Assembly (NCBI GenBank): GCA_020073525.1
Contig: JAIQFA010000055.1
Location: forward strand, 1 to 35,519
Source: Terriglobia bacterium
Lineage (GTDB): Bacteria > Acidobacteriota > Terriglobia > Terriglobales > Acidobacteriaceae
Reading direction: 5' to 3'
Length of the DNA: 35,519 nucleotides
The notes under the pieces were generated by a model. That model did no database searches. It saw only the letters and a program-made list of their open reading frames with translations, and was not told the DNA's origin. Of the stretch, positions 14,901 to 23,100 are shown in pieces (the stretch's first letter is position 1; the number at the start of each line of letters is the position of its first letter). The position numbers were made by a program, and so were the translations under genes.

Positions 14901-17564
14901 TTACGTTGTTTTTCGCTCGCCGTCCCAGTGGCTGGCTTGATTGTCGGGGACTTTTTGCAGAGCCTCGACCAGCACGCGGCGGAGGCGGTAGCGGCTGTCG
15001 AGGTCCATGCTGACAAACTCGAAGCCGATTTCATTGACGCGGGCGCGGCGAAGCAGAACCTCGCCGCGAATCTTCTTCACGCCCAGAGAAATTTCCACGT
15101 GGGCTTCGGAGCCGACACGAAGATTGTCGCTGCGTGTGCCCATCCCGCCTCCGAGGCTCATCTCGCGCATGACGATGTTCGACTTTCCCCAGGAACTGGA
15201 AAGCGTGGCCGAGAGCGTGCGCGGCAGGATGATGCGTTCGTAGCGGCGTTGGCGGACCCAGGGACATCCCGGACCGGAATCGAGCGGCGAGATCGCGATT
15301 TCGCCGGCCTCGAGACCGCTGTCGGTGAGAGCCTGCGTGCCGTAGCGAGGGTCGATCTTGGAGAGCGACTGAATGGCGGCGACGCGCAATTCGCGGTGCT
15401 GGCTGTAGCCGAAAAGTTTTTTGTCTTCGACGATCGTGCGGAGCACGGAAACGGCATCGATCTCACGCAAGCGGCCGAGTGACTCAATGGCTTTCAGTTG
15501 CACGAATGGAGGCCGGTTCTGCGCTTCGCCGGCGGTGGCGAGCGCGATCAGGCTGGCGCTGGCGCTGCGGTCCTGGCTCATTCCGATCTCGTCGATGGCT
15601 TCGGGCAGGATGAGGACGTCGAGCAGTTCGAGTAGTTCCAGCAGGGTGCGTCCGCGGTCGGGGGCGGCGCCGTACGCAACCTGGCGAACGATGACGTCCT
15701 GATAGAAGCGGTTGAAATCGCCCATGCGGGACGGCAATAACTCCAGCAACGATGTTACAGCGAGGCGGCTCAAGAGCCCGACGGTGGAGGCAGCCTGGCG
15801 GGGCTGGCCGGAGCGCAGAATTTCACGCAAATCGTCGACGCCGGGTTGTCCAAGTTCGCCGACGAGTTCGACAATGCGATCGCATTCGACGCGCTTTTGC
15901 GCGCGGAAGAAGCGGTCGGCAAGGTGTTCGACGGCATTTCTGGGAAGTTGCTGCAGGACGTTGACCAGATCTTCGGGCACCAGATCGGCATTGATGGCTT
16001 CTTCGATCATCTCGGGCAGACGATTTTCGATGCCGACGCGAGAGCGGAGATCCTGCACCAGGGCGGGCCGTTGCTTGGCTACGCTTTCGAGCGAATAGCA
16101 GAGTTCTGCAACCGCCTTGTACTGTCTGCGGCTGCAAGCTTCTTGTCCGAAGCGTGCGAAGGCCGCGGACAGCAGGCTCTGGACTTCGGGATCGGTCTCC
16201 TTGCCCAGCTTCTCGCCGATCAGGGCGAGGGCATTGGGCATGATTTCATCCGGCGCGTTGGCGTAGAGGTCGGCGAGTTGAGCCAGCCCGATTGCGGTCT
16301 TGCGGCGCGGGTCGGCCTCTTTCGCGTTGAGGCAGCTGCAGTAGTTGGCCAGAATTTTGGCGGCGATCTCGTTGTCGTCGCGCTCAAAAAGGATTTCAAC
16401 GAACTGGCGAATGTTGCGGGGCGGCACGCAGGCGGCTTCGCCAGACAACAGAACGCTTTTTTTGCCCGCTTCCGGAATCTCAGCCCAGAACATGCGGTCG
16501 AGAATGTCGGCGTGGGACTCAACCAGGATGCCGGCCTTCGACATTTTGTCTTCCTGGACGCGCAGGATCTGGCGGAGAGTATCCATCTGCCGGCTCATGT
16601 GCTCCATCATGTCGTGGACAGCGTTAACCTTGACTTCGCCGCGTTGAAAGCGATCCAGAGCAAACTTGATGGCCATGCTCTCGGCGGCTTTCATCAAGAG
16701 CGGTGTGTCATTGCCGTCGCTGCTCTTGTTCTCGGAAGCTTGCGCGGCCAGAGTTTCCAGCAACTGCGCGAGGTTGACCTTCGCGCCTTCAGGGGCTTTG
16801 CCGAGTTCGGCCTGAAGATGATCCGGGGAAACATTCGGATCCTGCATCGCCTGGCCAAAATGCGTGAGCAGGCGGATGGTCTGGATCACTTCCTCTTCCT
16901 GCAGTGGAACGACGCCACCGGTCCATGTTCCGCCAGAAGTTCCGCCGGAGCCCGTCGACCCGCCCGGGCCCGCGGCCACGCCGCCGGGAAGGGGGATGGT
17001 CGGGACGCTACCTAAGGGTGCGCCTCCAGGTACGCCGGGGCTACCGCTGCTGGCTCCTTGAGCGGCGGCGATCAACTGCAGAAGTTTCTGGGGATCATTA
17101 AGCCAATGCTTGAATTCGGGGCCGAGGGCCTGGGCGGCGATCTGGGCCGCCATGGAAAATTCGCCGGTGCTCGGATCGGCGGCGACAAACTTGACCTCAT
17201 TGATGCGAATGGAAGAGCCCTTGTTATCGCCCAAGCTCTCCTTGATCTGCTTCGCGAAGTCCTGCGCCTTGGAGCCGCCCATGGCAAAGGCGCGGACCAG
17301 GCTGGTAAAGTCTTCGAGCGTAACTTTATTGGAGAACAGGATGCTGGAGAGCCCGGCGGCGGTTAGCAACTGCGCGAAGCTGCGCTCCGCTTGTCCGGTT
17401 TCGAGAGGAATGCCATCGAGAAGAAGCTTATTGTCCGAGACGCCGAGCAGGAAACCAGTGTCGCCGCTTTTCGGCAATGCCTGCTGAAGTTCTTTCCAGG
17501 CCGTGTCGAACTGGCCCTCGGTGCGCTTGTGGGTCACTCCGTACAGCCGCGTGTACTTGATCAA
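14901..17564 (-). CDS. large HEAT-like repeat protein with C-terminal PilZ domain
   Basis: 887 residues from a TTG at 17564. No signal peptide, so probably cytoplasmic. N-terminal helical domain (RLYGVTHKRTEGQFDTAW) and a Gly/Pro/Ser-rich linker (about 175-218). Alpha-helical HEAT-like repeats follow from about 510 to 760 (LREILRSGQPRQAASTVGLL, LKAIESLGRLREIDAVSVLR). A PilZ domain occupies about 772-872, with RRYER matching the RxxxR half of the c-di-GMP motif and EMSLGG in place of (D/N)xSxxG. A c-di-GMP-responsive scaffold is the likely role. The TTG has no ribosome-binding site; AGAGGAGG lies further upstream before an in-frame ATC at 17636, which would add 24 plausible residues (see findings). 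Confidence 0.8.
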   Translation of the reverse strand: MIKYTRLYGVTHKRTEGQFDTAWKELQQALPKSGDTGFLLGVSDNKLLLDGIPLETGQAERSFAQLLTAAGLSSILFSNKVTLEDFTSLVRAFAMGGSKAQDFAKQIKESLGDNKGSSIRINEVKFVAADPSTGEFSMAAQIAAQALGPEFKHWLNDPQKLLQLIAAAQGASSGSPGVPGGAPLGSVPTIPLPGGVAAGPGGSTGSGGTSGGTWTGGVVPLQEEEVIQTIRLLTHFGQAMQDPNVSPDHLQAELGKAPEGAKVNLAQLLETLAAQASENKSSDGNDTPLLMKAAESMAIKFALDRFQRGEVKVNAVHDMMEHMSRQMDTLRQILRVQEDKMSKAGILVESHADILDRMFWAEIPEAGKKSVLLSGEAACVPPRNIRQFVEILFERDDNEIAAKILANYCSCLNAKEADPRRKTAIGLAQLADLYANAPDEIMPNALALIGEKLGKETDPEVQSLLSAAFARFGQEACSRRQYKAVAELCYSLESVAKQRPALVQDLRSRVGIENRLPEMIEEAINADLVPEDLVNVLQQLPRNAVEHLADRFFRAQKRVECDRIVELVGELGQPGVDDLREILRSGQPRQAASTVGLLSRLAVTSLLELLPSRMGDFNRFYQDVIVRQVAYGAAPDRGRTLLELLELLDVLILPEAIDEIGMSQDRSASASLIALATAGEAQNRPPFVQLKAIESLGRLREIDAVSVLRTIVEDKKLFGYSQHRELRVAAIQSLSKIDPRYGTQALTDSGLEAGEIAISPLDSGPGCPWVRQRRYERIILPRTLSATLSSSWGKSNIVMREMSLGGGMGTRSDNLRVGSEAHVEISLGVKKIRGEVLLRRARVNEIGFEFVSMDLDSRYRLRRVLVEALQKVPDNQASHWDGERKTT

Positions 17565-17854
17565 AATATTGAGGCTGTGAAGAAAAGACCGAGCGGACGC
17601 GCTTCGGCTGGCATCGGTATGCGTGGCGTTAGCGATAACAGCCTCCTCTCTACATATAGAGCGTCAGCCCCAAGACTATGCGGGAAAGTGACCTAATGCA
17701 CGATTACGGAGGTAATTGGGATGAGCGAGGTGTGGAGTGGATGTCTACACGGAGGTACAGGTCCGCCGGGGTGCGAGCGCGCTACACTGATGCGGGATCA
17801 GCGGCCAGTTCCCAGTAACCGGTGCTCAGCATTCCAGTCTTGAGTGTGTACGTC
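17565..17854. other. non-coding region, left half of the divergent spacer
   Basis: The stretch between the HEAT/PilZ gene and the hairpin array. Positions 17565-17651 contain the possible upstream start region of the minus-strand gene: the complement of a strong Shine-Dalgarno at 17641-17651 and an ATC at 17634-17636. The rest (17652-17854) shows no ORF with family features and no recognised RNA. Confidence 0.5.
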
Positions 17855-18146
17855 AGAATGCATTTTCGGGCATTCTGTTGGAGTGAACGACAGAATCCAG
17901 CCCCGGAGGGGCGATCGAACTTAGCCCGGCGCTTCAGCGCTGGGAAAATGCTCCAGCCGCGCAGCGGCGAAACAGGAAAGCCCGGCACGTGAGTGCCGGG
18001 TAAGCGTGAGTGGGAACACCCGAGTCCCGCAAGGGACGGCGCTCCGGCTATGACACAAACTCCGGAGGGGACGACCGAGGTCTCGCGCACACCCCTGAAG
18101 TTCTTTGGGGTGCGCGCTCTTCGGGAGACGGGGCAAGCCCCGTCTC
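17855..18146. repeat. array of short perfect hairpins upstream of moaD-moaE
   Basis: Successive compact palindromes: AGAATGC/GCATTCT (17855-17876), GCCCC/GGGGC (17900-17912), CCCGGCGC/GCGCTGGG (17925-17944), GCCGC/GCGGC (about 17956-17968), CCCGGCAC/GTGCCGGG (17981-18000), GTCCC/GGGAC (18024-18037), ACCCC/GGGGT (about 18089-18109) and GAGACGGGGC/GCCCCGTCTC (18125-18146). The last belongs to the same type as the GAGACGCGGC palindromes at 19951 and 31569. Frames that cross this region encode only repeat translation. Such hairpin-dense spacers are common in acidobacterial genomes. Confidence 0.75.
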
Positions 18147-18159
18147 TATAGGAAGTCTG

Positions 18160-18909
18160 ATGAAGGTTGGCGTGCTTTTTTTTGGAATGTTGAAGGAAGT
18201 GGTCGGACGTTCGGCCGAGACGGTCGAGCTTCCGGAAGGGGCGCGGGTGCGCGAGGTTCTCCTCTACTATGCGCGCGAGGCTCCGCGGTTTGAAGCGATG
18301 GTGCCGTCGCTGGCGATTTCGGTGAACCAGGAATATTCAGGAACGGACCGCGCGCTGCGCGAGGGCGACGAGGTCGGATTGTTGCCGCCGGTGAGCGGCG
18401 GGTCGCAGGAAGGTGGCAGAGTGCAAGACGAAGCCCCGGGCGAAGTCCGGATTGTCCGCGAGCGGATCGATACCGAGGCGGTGGTTGGCCGTCTCAAGCG
18501 GCCGGCGGATGGTGCAGCCGTGATCTTTGACGGCGTGGTGCGCGATAACACCCGTGGCCGGCGCACGCTTTATCTGGATTATGAAGCGTATGAAGCGATG
18601 GCGCTGAAGCAGATGGAAGCTCTCGCGGTGGAGGCGCGGACGCGTTTTGGGGTACGGGGAGCTTCGATCGTCCATCGGTTGGGTAGGCTCGAAATCGGAG
18701 AGACGAGCGTGTTGATCGTAGTCGCTTCGGCGCACCGGGCTGCGGCCTTTGAGGCCTGCCGCTGGATGATCGACACCTTGAAGAAGACGGTGCCGGTCTG
18801 GAAGAAAGAATATTTTGAAGATGGAGCGGTATGGGCGGACGGCGAGGCTTTTCCCGAAGAAATTCGGCGGCCGGGAGGCACAGCGGGGGAGCCGCCTGCA
18901 TCCAAATGA
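18160..18909 (+). CDS. fused molybdopterin synthase MoaD-MoaE
   Basis: 249 residues from the ATG at 18160, preceded by AGGAAG (18150-18155). Residues 1-81 are a MoaD ubiquitin-like domain ending in the diagnostic PPVSGG (Gly80-Gly81). A 15-residue hydrophilic linker follows, then MoaE (about 96-235) with FDGVVRDN, LDYEAYEAMA, VHRLGRLEIGE, SAHRAAAFEACRWMID and the catalytic-lysine region LKKTVPVWKKE. The pair converts cyclic pyranopterin monophosphate to molybdopterin, with sulfur carried as a thiocarboxylate on MoaD's terminal Gly. In a fusion that Gly is internal, so cleavage after Gly81 is expected, as reported for mycobacterial MoaX. The stop overlaps the next start (ATGA). Confidence 0.93.
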   Translation: MKVGVLFFGMLKEVVGRSAETVELPEGARVREVLLYYAREAPRFEAMVPSLAISVNQEYSGTDRALREGDEVGLLPPVSGGSQEGGRVQDEAPGEVRIVRERIDTEAVVGRLKRPADGAAVIFDGVVRDNTRGRRTLYLDYEAYEAMALKQMEALAVEARTRFGVRGASIVHRLGRLEIGETSVLIVVASAHRAAAFEACRWMIDTLKKTVPVWKKEYFEDGAVWADGEAFPEEIRRPGGTAGEPPASK

Positions 18910-19931
18910 ACGACCCTCAAATGATGCAACTTTCCAAGGTGCTGCGAGCTTCGAGCTGCGAGCTTCGCGCCAACCCTACCGCCTTTTGCTCGTGGCTCGC
19001 GGCTCGTAGCTCGCAGCTCATGGCTTGCTTGATCGTGTGCGCCTTCATCCCTGCCGCTAACTTCCGGTTGATGGCGCAGGAACCAGAGACCACGCTCAAG
19101 GTTGACGTGAAGCTGGTGAACGTGTTCGTGACCGTGACCGATGCGCACGGGGCTCCGCTGGCCAACCTGCAGAAAGAAAATTTTGTACTGAAGGAAGACG
19201 GCCAGGAGCAGAAGATCGCGATCTTCAGCCGGGAGTCGGCGCTGCCGCTGTCGATCATTCTGGGGGTGGATACAAGCTTGAGTACAAGAAAGGATCTGCC
19301 CCTGGAGCTGATCTCGGCGCGCAAGTTTGCGCACGCGATTGTGCGACCACAGGATGGCCTCTCCTTGTACAAGTTCAGCGAAGAAGTGAGCGAGTTGGTG
19401 CCGTTCACGTCCGATTTGAAAAGGATCGACGCGGGCATTGACCGGATACGCAATGGAGCGGCGACGGCGCTCTACGACGCGGTGTTTCTGGGGTCGCAGG
19501 CGTTGAGCCGGCGGCAGGGAAGAAAAGTAATGGTGGTGATCACCGACGGCGGCGACACGGTAAGCCAGGTGAACTACAAAGAGGCGCTGCGCGCGGCCCA
19601 GGAAGCGGAGGCGATTATCTACAGCATCATCATCGTGCCGATTGAGGCGGACGCGGGTCGGGACACGGGCGGCGAGCATGCCCTGATTCAAATTTCAGCG
19701 GATACGGGCGGAAAGTATTACTACGCCACCTCAGCGGCGCAACTGGACGCGGCGTTCCAGAAGATCAGTGACGAACTGCGGACACAGTATCTGCTGGCCT
19801 ACTATCCGTCGCAGCGATATTCGAATTCGCAGTTCCGTCAACTGAAGGTAGACCTGGCGAATGCGCCGCCCGGAGGGCCTTACCAGTCGCACTATCGCGC
19901 CGGGTACTACACGAGGAAGGGGACGTTCTGA
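18906..19931 (+). CDS. secreted VWFA-related protein (acidobacterial type)
   Basis: 341 residues if started at 18906, where ATGA overlaps the moaD-moaE stop. An alternative is 19020 (MACLIVCAF), immediately after cassette E. The mature part begins near AQEPETTLKVDVKLVNVFVT, a typical opening of acidobacterial VWFA-related proteins. An N-terminal beta-sandwich leads into a VWA domain from about residue 110, with the MIDAS metal site DTSLS (DxSxS) and ITDGGDT. The C-terminus (RYSNSQFRQLKVDL, YRAGYYTRKGTF) is the usual end. Probably exported and metal-dependent in protein binding; the ligand is unknown. Residues 12-38 are encoded by repeat sequence lying inside the signal-peptide region. Confidence 0.88.
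   Translation: MNDPQMMQLSKVLRASSCELRANPTAFCSWLAARSSQLMACLIVCAFIPAANFRLMAQEPETTLKVDVKLVNVFVTVTDAHGAPLANLQKENFVLKEDGQEQKIAIFSRESALPLSIILGVDTSLSTRKDLPLELISARKFAHAIVRPQDGLSLYKFSEEVSELVPFTSDLKRIDAGIDRIRNGAATALYDAVFLGSQALSRRQGRKVMVVITDGGDTVSQVNYKEALRAAQEAEAIIYSIIIVPIEADAGRDTGGEHALIQISADTGGKYYYATSAAQLDAAFQKISDELRTQYLLAYYPSQRYSNSQFRQLKVDLANAPPGGPYQSHYRAGYYTRKGTF
18941..19019. repeat. inverted-repeat word cassette E (inside 5' end of the VWA gene)
   Basis: The left arm at 18941-18969 is built from GAGCTGC/GAGCTTC words (GCTGCGAGCTTCGAGCTGCG). The right arm at 18988-19019 has the complementary words (GGCTCGCGGCTCGTAGCTCG, CAGCTC). It lies between the moaD-moaE stop (18909) and an in-frame ATG at 19020 that starts one base after the arm. 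If the VWA protein starts at 18906, the cassette is translated in frame. Confidence 0.85.
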
Positions 19932-19947
19932 GGAAGTTTGATCTCGC

Positions 19948-20013
19948 GTAGAGACGCGGCTTGCCGCGTCTCCGTCGGCAGCGTCTCAGGAGATGGGCAA
20001 GCTCTGTCTCTAC
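19948..20013. repeat. GTAGAGAC/GTCTCTAC-bounded element, copy 1
   Basis: Begins GTAGAGAC (19948-19955) and ends GTCTCTAC (20006-20013). Inside is a perfect 10-bp palindrome GAGACGCGGC/GCCGCGTCTC (19951-19972), followed by a looser GCAAGCTCT half. A second copy with the same ends and core is at 31566-31644. It lies in the 248-bp gap between the VWA gene and the receptor gene; the rest of that gap shows no gene. Confidence 0.8.
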
Positions 20014-20179
20014 AAGGCTGAAGGGCTCGCCGGGTCGCGCCGGAAATACTCATACATCGCCCCGGGGATGTGGCCGCATCTAGTAAACTGTTCTATTCGA
20101 TTTCAGTGGAAACTTAAGACCCTTAGACGCGGAATCGCTGCCCGGTTCTACTTGAGGTTCTGCCCCCAGGAGAGTCGCT

Positions 20180-23100
20180 TTGTTTGATTGGTCCGGTTTG
20201 CACGTTCGTCGTTCCCTGTCCATCGCCCTGTTGCTCGTCGTCGCGGTTGCGTTGACGGGTACGTCGTGGGCCCAAGAAACATCGGAAAATCCGACCACCG
20301 GCACCATCCAAGGCACGGTGCGGGATGATGTCGGCACCCCCGTGGAAGGGGCGCGGGTTTTGTATAGCTCGTCGGCAACCGATACCCGGGGCGTGACGCG
20401 TACCGGCAAGGACGGAACCTACCTTTCCGAAGGGGTGCCGCCGGGCGTTTACGTGGTGCGGGTGGAAGGACGCGACATGCTTCCGGTCGACAGCAGCGTG
20501 ACCGTCGCCTTGGGGGCGGCGGCCACGGCCGATTTCAAGCTGGAATGGATCAATCCCGGGCCGGTGCATCTGGAGAGCGCGTTCAGTGGCGAGGTCCCCG
20601 ACAGTCTTCCGATTAACGGACGGAACTTCCTGAATGCGGGACAACTGGAGCCGGGTGTGCAGGTGGTGGATGGACGGGCTCTCGATCAGGGCAAGAGCGG
20701 GTTCCAATCGCTCTCGATCAACAGCCAGTTGGGACGAACGACGCACTACGACATGGATGAAGTCGAGGTGATGGACGAGACCAAGGGTGCGTCCACTCTG
20801 AACCTGCCCTCGGAGGCGGTGCGTGAGGTGATCGTGTCACGGGCCACGCCGGAATTGTTTCAGTCACTCAACGCGGCGGGCGCGGTGCGGATTGCCACGC
20901 GGTCGGGTGGCGATGAATGGCACGGCAATCTCTTTGGAAACTTCCGGGACCGGTCCGTAGGCATGGCGGGGTTTCCGTCGGGGAGTCCGAACTACAGCCG
21001 CCAACAGTATGGATTTGGGGCGGGCGGCGCCGTGATCAAGGACAGGGCATTCCTGTTTCTGGGCGGGGAACGCAGCAAGCAAGATGGAGTTTTGCCCATT
21101 CAGCTCGGATTTCCTTGTGTCGGTGCGTACCTCACCGGACTCTGCGGCACCAGCGCTGCCAGCCAGGTCAGCCTGCAGAGCGCCTATTTTCGCGAGAATA
21201 TGCTCACGGCGCGGCTCGATTACAACTTCAGCGAAAACATGAAGGGATTCGCGCGGCTCAGCTATGACAATGCCAACGAGATCGGCCCATCGCAGAGCCA
21301 GTCGAATTTCCGCAATCAAGTGAACGTTCCTGCCGCCGTGTTGGGAATGGATTGGAACCGGGGGCGGTTTGTAAACAGCGCGCGCTTCGGCTACCAGAAG
21401 ATGGTGAATGCGATCAATCCAGCGCTGATCGATCCGACAATTCCGTTCCACATGCAGATCGGATCCTATGCCTTGGGGCCGACCGTGGCAGGTCCGCGAC
21501 AGACCATTCAACGCGACCTTTTCGGGCGCTACGACAGCAGCACGGTTTACCGGGAGAATCACACGATTCGTTTTGGAGCAGCGGTTCATCGCATCGATCA
21601 GGCCGATTTCTTTGCGCCGGGCAATTTTGGACCGTCAGTGACCAGTTCCAATGGACTCGACGTGATCAATGCCGTCAACAGCAACCCGCTCCTGGTGCCT
21701 CTGATCCCCGGCGATCCGCGCGGCGCTGCCGACAACCCGTTGAACTATCCGGTGGGCACGGTCACCATTTTCAACGGCCTCGGAAATTTCAGCGAGAACT
21801 CGGCCTTCAACCGGTCGACCGGCGGGCATTCCGACACCCGCATCGAGGGATATATCGGCGACACGTTCAACGTGTTTCCGAACCTGAACGTGAGCTTCGG
21901 CGTGAACTATGTGCGCGACAGCGGGCGCACCAATAGCGATCTGCCGGCGGTGCCGTGTTCGGCGATCAATACTGCGATCGTACAAACTCCGCCGTGCACG
22001 AGCGGTTTGATTCTCGATCAATTCGGCTTCTTGGCGAACGGCACAAACAATCACCAGGAACTCGGCCTGCCTACGAATCAGCCGGACTGGAATTTTGCTC
22101 CGCAGGTAGGGATTGCGTGGGACGCGGGACACAATGGCCGGACGGTGTTCCGCGCGAGCGGCGGAATGTTCTACGACAATTTCCTGCTGCAGAACTCGTA
22201 TCAGGATCGCATCAACCGCTTGTCGAACGGGCAATACAACCGCAGCCTGACGCTGTGTCCGACAGGATCGGTGCTGTTCCCGAACGGTTCCGTGGTCAGT
22301 TCCGTGGATGGAGTCGACATCGCGACCGGTATTTGTGGGCAGACGATCGGAAATGCTGCGACGCTGATTCAGGATCTGCAGACGCAGTTCCTGGCGGCGC
22401 AGTCGGCGGTGGCCGGCGGGCCGAACGTATATTCGCTGGCGAATAGCGTGGCGAATTTTGGAGGCATGCTGGCCCCCAATTTCAGGACGCCGCGCGTGGT
22501 GCACATGAGCGCCGGAATGCAGCACCAGATCGGAGAGCACGGCATGTTCTCCGTCGACTATGTGCGCGAACTCGGCACGCAGTTTCCCCTGGGAATTGAC
22601 ACCAATCACGTAGGCGACGCGGGCTTCCTGACGAATGGCGACAACCCAAACCCTCTGCTCAATACCTATGCGGCGGAGCTGTCGGCGATCAACGCGACGG
22701 TGACAAAGGTTGGATGCCCGCAGGCGACATTCGCCGGCCCTGGCATCGCGGGCTCCGGCGCTTCCCAGTATTCAGTGAATTGCTATTTGGCTGCCGTTCC
22801 GGGAGCGAGCATCACGGACTTTGCGCGCAACGGTTTGGATTCGTCCAATGCGTTTTGCGGACCGTTCCCGTGTTCGGTGTTAGGGAAGCAACAAGCGGCG
22901 TTCGGCGGGATCAACCCGTCGGTCGGATCGAACATCATGTATTTTCCCAGCGGGCGGTCGATGTATCAGGGTCTGCACCTGGCCTATAAGACGAGCATCG
23001 CCAATCCGACCAAGCGCGTGGGGCGGCTGGACATGGCGATCGCCTATGCGTGGTCGCGCTATCGCACAAACGTGGCGGGGCCCAATGGCAGCGGCGGAGA

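Noticed and set aside
15846..17015. 389-residue plus-strand frame opposite the HEAT/PilZ gene
   Set aside because: Shadow of the minus-strand gene; no motif or start signal of its own.
17782..18090. 102-residue minus-strand frame in the moa spacer
   Set aside because: Consists of translated hairpin repeats; no start signal or family features.
18160..18909. MoaD-MoaE fusion caused by sequencing error
   Set aside because: The linker is in frame with no stop or start between the domains and no homopolymer at the junction; natural fusions of this kind are known.
18579..19691. 370-residue minus-strand frame opposite moaE and the VWA gene
   Set aside because: No domain features; the plus strand codes for recognised families over the whole stretch.
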